A stretch of DNA of 64,000 nt from assembly GCA_028351715.1 (NCBI GenBank), contig JAOMKM010000002.1, positions 1-64,000 of the forward strand. The letters are read 5' to 3'. Shown here piece by piece: positions 56,693-64,000 of this stretch (position 1 is its first letter; every line of letters starts with the position of its first letter). Origin of the DNA: Methylophilaceae bacterium (GTDB lineage Bacteria; Pseudomonadota; Gammaproteobacteria; Burkholderiales; Methylophilaceae). Position numbers and translations under genes: made by a program. Under the pieces are notes generated by a model. That model ran no database searches, was not told the DNA's origin, and saw only the letters and a list, made by a program, of their open reading frames with translations.

Positions 56693-58243
56693 ATGGCACT
56701 TGATACAAAAATAAAAGAACAATTAAATCAATACCTAACAAAAATTGAATCTGCAGTAGTTATAGACGCGTATGTCAATAAGGAAACTGCATCTACTTCA
56801 ATGGTAGATTTACTGAAAGAATTATCAGTCATGTCTGACAAGGTATCATTGAATATTTTTGATGATAGTAATGAGCGAACTCCATCCTTTACAGTAAATA
56901 AACCTAATGAATCATCTGGTATTCAGTTTGCAGGTATTCCTATGGGTCATGAATTCACATCGCTGGTATTAGCATTATTACAAGTTGGTGGCTATCCAGT
57001 GAAGATATCTGATGAACAGATTGAGCAAATAAAGAATATTGAAGGAGAATTTTTCTTTGAGACATATATTTCTTTAAGTTGCCATAATTGTCCTGACGTA
57101 GTTCAGGCACTTAATGTTTTATCTTTATTAAATCCTGGGATCAGTCATTGCATGATTGATGGCGCATTATTTCAAGATGAAATAAATACTAAAAAGATTA
57201 TGTCTGTTCCAACCATACATTTAAACGGCAAGGAGTTTGGGCAGGGTCGAATGGACCTTGAGGAAATTATTAATAAAATTGATACAAAAGCTTCAGATAA
57301 AGCAGCTAAAAAACTTTCAGCTATGAAATCTTTTGATATGCTTATTGTAGGCGGGGGTCCTGCAGGAGCATCAGCTGCTGTGTATGCTGCAAGAAAAGGT
57401 ATTAGAACAGGTATTGTTGCTGAACGCTTTGGTGGGCAGGTTATGGATACCCTTGGCATTGAAAATTTTATTTCAGTTAAGGCTACCGAAGGCCCAAAAT
57501 TAGTGGCTGCACTAGAGGAGCATGTTAAAGAATATGAAGTTGATATTATTAACCTCCAGAAGGCTACAAAATTAGTTAAGAATGAGACTTCTCATTATGA
57601 AGTTGAACTTGAGAGCGGAGGAAGGCTTGAAAGCAAATCAATTATTATTGCTACAGGGGCAAGATGGAAAGAGCTGGGAGTTCCAGGCGAAAAAGAATAT
57701 AAAGGTAAGGGGGTGGCTTACTGCCCTCATTGTGACGGACCATTATTTAAAGGAAAAAATGTTGCTGTAGTTGGTGGAGGTAATTCAGGAATAGAAGCAG
57801 CTATTGATTTGGCTGGTATAGTTGGTCATGTTACCGTCTTGGAGTTTGCCCCTGAATTGAAAGCTGACCAGGTATTAGTCGATAGATTAGAAACATTAAA
57901 AAATATTGATGTCTTCGTGAATGTTCAGACAAATGAGATATATGGTTCAGATAAAGTTACTCACTTAAGATATATGGAAAGAGCCTCCAAAGAAGAGAAG
58001 CAGCTAAATATAGAGGGAGTATTCATTCAGATTGGTTTAGTGCCGAATACTGATTGGGTAAATGGAACTGTAGATCTAAGTAAATACGGCGAAATTGAGG
58101 TTAATAATAATGGAGCAACATCATTACCAGGAGTATTTGCAGCTGGAGACGTAACTACAGTTCCTTATAAGCAGATTATTATTGCTATGGGAGAAGGTTC
58201 AAAAGCTGCGCTTGGAGCCTTTGATTACTTAATTCGTCATTAG
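56693..58243 (+). CDS. ahpF: Alkyl hydroperoxide reductase subunit F
   Basis: 516 residues: tandem thioredoxin-like N-terminal domain with CHNC (130-133), then a thioredoxin-reductase-like half with FAD motif [19 protein letters not shown], redox-active YCPHCDG, NAD motif [15 protein letters not shown] and [16 protein letters not shown]. Feeds electrons from NADH to AhpC. No good ribosome site is visible before ATG. Overlaps hda by 4 bases. Confidence 0.97.
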   Translation: MALDTKIKEQLNQYLTKIESAVVIDAYVNKETASTSMVDLLKELSVMSDKVSLNIFDDSNERTPSFTVNKPNESSGIQFAGIPMGHEFTSLVLALLQVGGYPVKISDEQIEQIKNIEGEFFFETYISLSCHNCPDVVQALNVLSLLNPGISHCMIDGALFQDEINTKKIMSVPTIHLNGKEFGQGRMDLEEIINKIDTKASDKAAKKLSAMKSFDMLIVGGGPAGASAAVYAARKGIRTGIVAERFGGQVMDTLGIENFISVKATEGPKLVAALEEHVKEYEVDIINLQKATKLVKNETSHYEVELESGGRLESKSIIIATGARWKELGVPGEKEYKGKGVAYCPHCDGPLFKGKNVAVVGGGNSGIEAAIDLAGIVGHVTVLEFAPELKADQVLVDRLETLKNIDVFVNVQTNEIYGSDKVTHLRYMERASKEEKQLNIEGVFIQIGLVPNTDWVNGTVDLSKYGEIEVNNNGATSLPGVFAAGDVTTVPYKQIIIAMGEGSKAALGAFDYLIRH

Positions 58244-58836
58244 ATAATCGAATTAATCAATTCCTTAAGTAAAGGAATTGTTATAGGCTTTTTCGTTTTT
58301 AAAGACCATTCATCGAGAGCATCTAATGTAGTAATTAAGGATGGTAAATCACGTTTCAAATGTTTCATACAATAAGTAAGAACATTATGATTAAGTGACA
58401 TTCCCTTCTCTTTTGTATGATGTTCGAGAGCTAATAATTTTTCATTATCAGTTAACCCTTTTAATTGGTAAACAAGCCCCCAGCTTAGTCTACTAGAAAG
58501 ATCCTCTCTTAATCCCATATAGGATGGAGAATTTGATCCTGTAAGTAACATTTTTTTGAGAGTAGCTTTGTGTTGATTATATAAGTTAAAGGTTTCAATT
58601 TGACGATCTTCGTTAAACTTATCAATGTCTTCAATTATAGTTATATTCTGATTAGAAAGAGCTTCACAAATATGAGATTTTCCACTACCTTCTTCTCCCC
58701 ATAAATAAATAAATTGATTATTATCAGAGTAAATAAAATTATTAATAGCTTCGAGGCATTCATAATTATTTCCGACCACAAAATTTTGTAGTGTTTTTTC
58801 TGCTGGAGGATGAATATTTAGTAAAAGTTGGTCCAT
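58240..58836 (-). CDS. hda: DnaA regulatory inactivator Hda
   Basis: 198 residues. N-terminal clamp-binding segment QLLLNIHPP, Walker [11 protein letters not shown] and the AAA+ arginine region [12 protein letters not shown], followed by helical lid. Hda with DNA-loaded clamp triggers hydrolysis of DnaA-ATP, limiting replication starts. The length is close to other Hda proteins. Convergent with ahpF. Confidence 0.92.
   Translation of the reverse strand: MDQLLLNIHPPAEKTLQNFVVGNNYECLEAINNFIYSDNNQFIYLWGEEGSGKSHICEALSNQNITIIEDIDKFNEDRQIETFNLYNQHKATLKKMLLTGSNSPSYMGLREDLSSRLSWGLVYQLKGLTDNEKLLALEHHTKEKGMSLNHNVLTYCMKHLKRDLPSLITTLDALDEWSLKTKKPITIPLLKELINSII
58258..58280 (+). terminator. Possible terminator of ahpC-ahpF inside hda
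   Basis: Perfect 9-bp inverted repeat CAATTCCTT / AAGGAATTG with loop AAGTA, 14 bases past the ahpF stop and inside the 3' coding region of convergent hda. It is followed by TTATAGGCTTTTTCGTTTTT, a delayed U-rich tract. Confidence 0.45.
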
Positions 58837-58930
58837 AAAGAGAGCTCTAAGATGAAAATAACTATTGGCTGTAAATTAAGTTAAAATTCTATTATACGTA
58901 ATGTAAAAATTTATTCAGAGGATAAATAAT

Positions 58931-59980
58931 TTGTCTCAAAAATCCAAAAAATTAAAATCTATTTCATATAAAGATGCAGGTGTCGATATTAAAGCAGGAG
59001 ACCAGCTAGTTAAAAATATCAAGCCTTTTGCAAAAATGACTTCTAGAAAAGAAGTAATGGGTGGTTTAGGTGGGTTTGGTTCAATGTTTGAAATTCCTGA
59101 AAAATTTAATAGCCCAATATTGGTTTCAGGAACAGATGGTGTTGGTACAAAGTTAAAATTAGCGGTTGAACTTAACAATCATGAAACAATAGGACAAGAT
59201 CTTGTCGCAATGTGTGTAAATGATATTTTAGTTCAAGGAGCAGAGCCTTTATTCTTTTTAGATTACTTTGCATGCGGGAGTTTAAAGGTATCGACAGCAA
59301 CTACTGTAATTAAAGGTATAGCTGATGGATGTCTTCTTGCTGGGTGTTCATTAGTTGGAGGAGAAACAGCAGAAATGCCAGGTATGTATGCAGAAGGGGA
59401 CTATGACTTGGCAGGGTTTTGTGTTGGAGCTGTTGAGAAAAATAATATTATAGATGGAGCTGATGTCTCACTCGGTGATTTAATTATTGGATTGGCTTCT
59501 TCAGGTGCACATTCAAATGGATATTCACTAATTAGAAAAATTATAGAAAAGGAAGATATTGATATTAATCAGGAATTTGATGGAAAAACATTAGCTGAAG
59601 TATTGATGAAGCCTACTAAAATTTATGTCAAATCAATCCTGGAGCTTTTGGGTTCAGTGAAAGTTAATGCGATGGCACATATTACTGGTGGAGGTATAAC
59701 AGAAAATATTCCTCGCATTCTACCAACTAATCTAAAAGCAATGTTGAATCGAAAGGCATGGGAATTACCGCGACTATTTAAGTGGCTTAAAGAAAATGGG
59801 AATCTTAGCGATCGTGAACTATACAGAACATTTAATTGCGGTATTGGCATGGCAATTGTTATTAATCCTCTGGATCAAGAACAAACATTAAAAATATTAA
59901 ATGATTGTGGGGAAAAGCCTTTCTTGATAGGGGTTGTTACAAATCGAATAAGCGATGAGCCACAGACTGAAATTAACTAG
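58931..59980 (+). CDS. purM: Phosphoribosylformylglycinamidine cyclo-ligase
   Basis: 349 residues beginning at TTG, supported by AGAGGA 10 bases upstream. Motifs [48 protein letters not shown] and [10 protein letters not shown] are typical. It makes AIR in purine synthesis. purN, which usually follows purM, is absent; the next gene overlaps purM by 26 bases. Confidence 0.97.
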   Translation: MSQKSKKLKSISYKDAGVDIKAGDQLVKNIKPFAKMTSRKEVMGGLGGFGSMFEIPEKFNSPILVSGTDGVGTKLKLAVELNNHETIGQDLVAMCVNDILVQGAEPLFFLDYFACGSLKVSTATTVIKGIADGCLLAGCSLVGGETAEMPGMYAEGDYDLAGFCVGAVEKNNIIDGADVSLGDLIIGLASSGAHSNGYSLIRKIIEKEDIDINQEFDGKTLAEVLMKPTKIYVKSILELLGSVKVNAMAHITGGGITENIPRILPTNLKAMLNRKAWELPRLFKWLKENGNLSDRELYRTFNCGIGMAIVINPLDQEQTLKILNDCGEKPFLIGVVTNRISDEPQTEIN

Positions 59981-60668
59981 ATTTTTATTCTTCCTCATTT
60001 TTTTCACTAAATTTATTAGTGCTGCACAGGATTTTCCAGATCAATTCTATATGGAGTATGAATTAACTCAAGCAAAAAAAAATATTGGAAATATAACTGT
60101 TAAATATAAGTATAAAAATAAAAATTACTCATTAAATGCAATTACTGAAGGACAGGGAATATTAAGATTGCTTGGTAATAGAGAGCTATATAGTGAAGGG
60201 ATAATCAACAGCAAAGGCTTTACACCAAAAATATTTATGTTAAAAAATATCAAGAAGCCAAGAAAGAATATTGTTGCAATATTTCAACCTTCTTCTAAAA
60301 AAATAGAGATTAAATATAAAGATCAAACGTCACTTCTAGATTTAAAGCCTAGAAATTTAGATTTAGCTATTTATTTATATCAATTTAACTTTGAGAAGAG
60401 AAATCAGCCAGAATACAACTTCACTGTCTTAGATGGAAAAAAGATTCGTGATTATGGATATACGAAAATAAGAGATGAAATTATTGAAGTTAATGATAAG
60501 CCGATAGCTACAGAACTTTATGAGGGTAAAATTGTTGCAAAAGAAAATTCAAAACATTATGTATGGATTTCTAAGGGTAAGTATCGAATTCCACTTAAAT
60601 TAAAATTGATGACAAATTTTGGTGTAACAATTGAGCAAAGGATGGTTAAGACAAGTCTGCCATTGTAA
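59955..60668 (+). CDS. DUF3108 secreted protein
   Basis: 237 residues with an N-terminal signal peptide ([18 protein letters not shown]). The beta-rich body [24 protein letters not shown] and the C-terminal [18 protein letters not shown] match the DUF3108 family, of unknown function and thought to be envelope-linked. The first of two tandem DUF3108 genes. Confidence 0.85.
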   Translation: MSHRLKLTRFLFFLIFFTKFISAAQDFPDQFYMEYELTQAKKNIGNITVKYKYKNKNYSLNAITEGQGILRLLGNRELYSEGIINSKGFTPKIFMLKNIKKPRKNIVAIFQPSSKKIEIKYKDQTSLLDLKPRNLDLAIYLYQFNFEKRNQPEYNFTVLDGKKIRDYGYTKIRDEIIEVNDKPIATELYEGKIVAKENSKHYVWISKGKYRIPLKLKLMTNFGVTIEQRMVKTSLPL

Positions 60669-60673
60669 AATAA

Positions 60674-61732
60674 ATGAAATACTATTACTTAATTATTGCA
60701 TTAACAATTTCTCTTTTAGCCCATTTATTTTTTTTTAGTAATATTCATTTTTCTTTTAATAATATAACATCTGACGAACATCTTTTTATTGAGATGATTC
60801 CTATACCAGCAAATTCAATAAATAATGATTTAAAAAAAATTCATAAAATAAAAAATAATAAAAAACCAATGGAAAGTCAAAGCAAAGTAGAAGACCCCCC
60901 ATCTAAAATTAGTGAAAGCTATTTAAAAGAAGAAATAAATAAAACTGAAATTTGTGAGCTTTGCCAGCCTGTTGAAGAAATAATTATTCCAGAAATAGAG
61001 AAAGCATATGGAAATGAAATCCAATCAATTATGATGCAATACATAGTATTTCATGAATTGCCTCCGAATAAGGGAAATATTAATAACTTTACGTTATTTG
61101 GTGATAGAAAAAATAAAAATGCTAATGTTAGCAATAGATCAGAGGTAGGGATTCTTAATATCGAATACGTTATCGATAAAAATAGTTACACCATTAAATA
61201 TGAGGCAAAAGCCAATGGTATTACATCATTGATTTATTCAAAATCATTAATTCAAAGAAGTGAAGGAGTGATTAACGAAGATGGAATACGGCCAAACTAT
61301 TATCTCTATAAATATGGAGATAAGCTGAAAAATGAGGCTTTTTTTGATTGGGATACTAAAAAGCTAAAGATTACTCGTCAAAATAAAGAAAATTTTTTTG
61401 ATCTATCTAACGGGACGCAGGACCAACTGAGCTTTATGTTTCAATTTATGTTTTTAAATCCCTTAGACAAAATGCAAATACCAATTACAAATGCAAAAAT
61501 TTTTAAAACATATAACTATCAATACATAAAAGAAGGGCAAATGAAGAGTAATATAGGAAATATAGATTATATTCACGTAGCAAAATTTAATTATCAGGAT
61601 CCAGAAAGGATCGATCTTTGGCTTGCAAAAGACTATGGGTTTCTTCCCTTTAAAGTATCAATAACCGATGAAGATCTAAGCACTATTACCCAAGATATAT
61701 TTAAAATTCAAGTGGAAAAAAATGATGAATAA
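60674..61732 (+). CDS. DUF3108 membrane-anchored protein
   Basis: 352 residues: one N-terminal membrane segment (YYLIIALTISLLAHLFFF), a low-complexity Lys/Pro-rich stretch (about 50-85) like TonB-type linkers, and a C-terminal DUF3108 domain (GILNIEYVIDKNSYTIKYEAKANGITSLI; YHVAKF-like region). Paralogue of the upstream gene with an added anchor and spacer, which suggests it spans part of the periplasm. Function unknown. Overlaps the methyltransferase gene by 11 bases. Confidence 0.8.
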   Translation: MKYYYLIIALTISLLAHLFFFSNIHFSFNNITSDEHLFIEMIPIPANSINNDLKKIHKIKNNKKPMESQSKVEDPPSKISESYLKEEINKTEICELCQPVEEIIIPEIEKAYGNEIQSIMMQYIVFHELPPNKGNINNFTLFGDRKNKNANVSNRSEVGILNIEYVIDKNSYTIKYEAKANGITSLIYSKSLIQRSEGVINEDGIRPNYYLYKYGDKLKNEAFFDWDTKKLKITRQNKENFFDLSNGTQDQLSFMFQFMFLNPLDKMQIPITNAKIFKTYNYQYIKEGQMKSNIGNIDYIHVAKFNYQDPERIDLWLAKDYGFLPFKVSITDEDLSTITQDIFKIQVEKNDE

Positions 61733-62990
61733 ATTTGTTATATCAACATGTGCAGATATTTTGAAGGAAGTTTTTATTGGAAAAAATCCATCAGATGTTC
61801 ATCTAAGTTATTTTTTTAAAAAAAATAGGAGTCTTGGTAGCCACGATAGATCAAATATTGCGGAAATATTTTATGGAGTTATAAGAAATAAAAGATATTT
61901 AGAAGAAATAGTTCAAGATGAAAACCCTAAAAAAATGATCTTAGTCTATTTAATGTTTATGTTAGGGAAAAGTGTACGTGAATTAACTCCCATACTTAAT
62001 GATTTTGAAGTTGAATGGCTACAAAATAAAAAATCAAATAAACAAATAATAAAAAGCTGGCCAGTTAAGTTAAGTCTTCCAGATTGGTTATGGGAAAAAT
62101 TTATTAAGCAATTTTCAGAGAAAGATTTAATCATGTTAGCTCAAAGCTTGCTAGTGCCTGCTCAATTGAATCTTCGTGTTAATACACTAAAAGATATATC
62201 AAGAGACGAGGTGATTAATGAACTGCAAAAATCATTTCCGGAACACGAGAAATTAATATTACCTACTATATATTCCCCAATAGGTATTTCTTTACCCAGA
62301 GGAACGGCTATTAATAAGCATACATTATTCTTGGATGGTAATATTGAGGTTCAAGATGAAGGTAGCCAAATTCTCTCTTTCCTATTAAGTCCGCGACGTG
62401 GACAGATGGTTGCAGATTTTTGTGCAGGGGCAGGAGGTAAGTCATTGGCTATATCATCCATAATGAAAAATACAGGGCGTGTTTATGCATTTGATATCTC
62501 TGAAAGACGTTTGGCAAATTTAAAGCAAAGACTTAAGAGGTCTAGTGGATCTAATATTATGATGCAGAGAATAGCTAATGAAAATGATCTTAAGATAAAA
62601 AGACTAAAAGGAAAATTTGATAGAGTTATGGTGGATGCACCATGCACTGGATTAGGCACCTTAAGAAGAAATCCAGATTTAAAGTGGCGTCAAAATCAAA
62701 AGTCACTATCTGAACTTATTGTTAAGCAAGGAGCAATTCTTAGTTCTGCCTCAACATTATGTAAGAAAGGTGGTTACTTGGTTTATGCTACATGTAGCTT
62801 GCTTAATGATGAAAATGAAATGATTGTTGAGAAATTTTTAGGCGAGCATAAAGACTTTGCTTCTATCTCTGCCAAAGCTGCTTTAGAGAAACAAGGTATA
62901 AAACTAGATTGTGGTAATTATTTGAAGCTTTTTCCTAATATACATAAAACAGATGGATTTTTTGGGGCTCTCTTAGAGAGAATTGATTAG
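61722..62990 (+). CDS. NOL1/NOP2/Sun family rRNA m5C methyltransferase
   Basis: 422 residues. SAM loop DFCAGAGGKSLAIS, catalytic cysteines in DAPCTGLGTLRRNPDLKWR and YATCSLLNDENE. The N-terminal part is RNA-binding. It is the second Sun-family gene in the window; the first, next to fmt, is RsmB, so this one probably modifies another rRNA position. The target is not known. Confidence 0.88.
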   Translation: MMNKFVISTCADILKEVFIGKNPSDVHLSYFFKKNRSLGSHDRSNIAEIFYGVIRNKRYLEEIVQDENPKKMILVYLMFMLGKSVRELTPILNDFEVEWLQNKKSNKQIIKSWPVKLSLPDWLWEKFIKQFSEKDLIMLAQSLLVPAQLNLRVNTLKDISRDEVINELQKSFPEHEKLILPTIYSPIGISLPRGTAINKHTLFLDGNIEVQDEGSQILSFLLSPRRGQMVADFCAGAGGKSLAISSIMKNTGRVYAFDISERRLANLKQRLKRSSGSNIMMQRIANENDLKIKRLKGKFDRVMVDAPCTGLGTLRRNPDLKWRQNQKSLSELIVKQGAILSSASTLCKKGGYLVYATCSLLNDENEMIVEKFLGEHKDFASISAKAALEKQGIKLDCGNYLKLFPNIHKTDGFFGALLERID

Positions 62991-64000
62991 ATGAAGAATA
63001 TAAATAAAATGATTTTTATATCTGCTGCAATGGGAATATTACTAGGCATATTGATTAAATTTTTTCCTAATTTATTTTTTGTTGATTATCTATTAATGGC
63101 AACCGACCTAGTCGGACAAATTTTCATTAAAAGTTTAAAGATGATATTAGTGCCTCTTGTTTTTTTCTCAATTGTCGTTGGTGTTTCAAACCTTGGAGGA
63201 GGTGGAAAATCTAGCCTAATATGGAAGTCAACTTTTTTATATTTTACGATCACTATGTCAATTGCTATTACCTTGGCACTTGTTGTAATGAATATTGTTC
63301 AGCCAGGCGTAGGCCTAAGTATTGATTCATGGCAATCAATTAATAATAACCTTCCATCAACCATGACTATCTCGCAATTCTTTAAACAGTTTTTATTGAG
63401 CTTATTTGAAAATCCTTTTCACTCACTTGCTTCCGGAAAAATCCTACCGTTGATAGTTTTTTCTATTATTATTGGTATGGCATTAAATGATAGAAAAGGA
63501 AGTTTTAAGGCAGCCAAAGACGTTTTCACTAGTCTTTATGAGGTTATGCTTAAAATTGTTCATTGGTTAATGCTATTTGCTCCATTAGGTGTGTTTGCAC
63601 TTTTAGTGAATATGGTTGCAAGCCAAGACACTAGCTTATTTTCTCAGTTAGGAATTTTTATTTTCACTGTAATATTTTTAATTCTATTTCATGGCGTAGT
63701 AATTTTGCCTGCTATTTTATTTCTCTTAACTAAAATAACGCCTATAAATTTATGGGTAGACGGAAGGCCAGCATTTATTACTGCATTCGCGACTAGTTCC
63801 AGCGCAGCGACTCTCCCAATTACCTTAAGTGTAGCCAATAATAATTTTAAGACTTCTAAAGGGATATCTAATTTTGTACTTCCTTTAGGGGCAACTATGA
63901 ATATGGATGGGACGGCATTATATGAAGCAGCAGCAGCATTGTTTATTGCAAACTTAGTTGGAATGGATCTAACTTTAGCTCAGCAACTTATTTTATTCTT
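62991..64000 (+). CDS. DctA/GltP dicarboxylate/amino acid:cation symporter (partial)
   Basis: Starts with ATG directly after the upstream stop and stays open to the window edge: 336 codons are visible, so the 3' part is missing; it is not in the ORF track. Membrane helices alternate, and SLKMILVPLVFFSIVVGVSN, FATSSSAATLP and GATMNMDGTALYEA are the diagnostic sodium- and substrate-binding motifs of the DAACS family. Imports C4-dicarboxylates or glutamate/aspartate. Confidence 0.93.
   Translation, partial: MKNINKMIFISAAMGILLGILIKFFPNLFFVDYLLMATDLVGQIFIKSLKMILVPLVFFSIVVGVSNLGGGGKSSLIWKSTFLYFTITMSIAITLALVVMNIVQPGVGLSIDSWQSINNNLPSTMTISQFFKQFLLSLFENPFHSLASGKILPLIVFSIIIGMALNDRKGSFKAAKDVFTSLYEVMLKIVHWLMLFAPLGVFALLVNMVASQDTSLFSQLGIFIFTVIFLILFHGVVILPAILFLLTKITPINLWVDGRPAFITAFATSSSAATLPITLSVANNNFKTSKGISNFVLPLGATMNMDGTALYEAAAALFIANLVGMDLTLAQQLILF

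Noticed and set aside
1-64000. CRISPR arrays, insertion sequences, prophage or attachment sites
   Set aside because: No regular repeat-spacer array, transposase, integrase other than XerC, or phage gene was seen.

Overview
The window is one contiguous piece of an AT-rich, tightly packed bacterial chromosome. Gene order and protein similarity point to a betaproteobacterium of the Nitrosomonadales/Methylophilaceae type. The best fit is a streamlined planktonic methylotroph of the OM43 / Methylopumilus kind. Supporting signs are the AT-rich coding sequence, very short spacers, many 1-4 base overlaps, several TTG/GTG starts, proteobacterial synteny blocks (def-fmt-rsmB-DUF4390-ntrYX; kdsD-lptCAB-rpoN-hpf-PTS; dapF-xerC; zapB-zapA-6S RNA), and the absence of insertion sequences, prophage or CRISPR. 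The taxonomic placement is inference from recognised genes; no database search was run.

Layout. 1-9.9 kb: folD, a Pro-Arg-His tRNA cluster with a clear promoter, a TPR protein and an L,D-transpeptidase that share a C-terminal domain, a small secreted protein, a MoeB/ThiF adenylyltransferase, valS, tusA, a ferritin-like gene with a Fur-box-like site, a MAPEG protein, a ROK kinase and tRNA-Phe. 9.9-13.3 kb: a vitamin B12 uptake unit (promoter, cobalamin riboswitch, btuB-type receptor, BtuM-like membrane protein) followed by a diacylglycerol kinase homologue with altered active-site residues. 13.4-21.3 kb: housekeeping genes (yggX, phoU, rpiA, ilvA, a beta-propeller lipoprotein, an EVE protein, DUF2237, 6S RNA, zapA, a zapB-like gene, xerC, dapF). 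21.3-25 kb: the activated methyl cycle (metK, a SAH riboswitch, ahcY, a frameshifted metF). 25-32 kb: def, fmt, rsmB, DUF4390, ntrY, ntrX. 32-42 kb, minus strand: xth, prlC, a PTS phosphorelay without permease (EI, HPr, EIIA), hpf, rpoN, lptB-lptA-lptC and kdsD. 42-54 kb: a Kef-type exchanger, thiO, and a lipopolysaccharide/surface glycan cluster (ELM1-like, several glycosyltransferases, a GT4-GT9 fusion, an O-antigen ligase-like protein, a lipid A acyltransferase, a heptosyltransferase). 54-64 kb: moaC, a BepA-type protease, the ahpC-ahpF peroxide operon with a small Cys-rich ORF between the two genes, hda, purM, two DUF3108 proteins, an rRNA m5C methyltransferase and a truncated DctA/GltP symporter.

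How it fits together. MetK, AhcY and MetF serve methionine/SAM turnover, and B12 import may feed a B12-dependent methionine synthase elsewhere. The kdsD-lpt genes and the glycan cluster build the outer-membrane LPS. The EI/HPr/EIIA set has no sugar permease here, so it probably regulates rather than transports.

No wholly new multi-gene system was convincingly visible. The most interesting signals are small and testable: an alternative 10-bp pairing between the SAH aptamer and a downstream hairpin; a T9-tract frameshift in metF; regulatory or catalytic residue loss in NtrX, HPr and DgkA; a Cys-less BtuM; a GT4-GT9 fusion; perfect inverted repeats placed inside convergently overlapping genes; and the unannotated small ORF between ahpC and ahpF.
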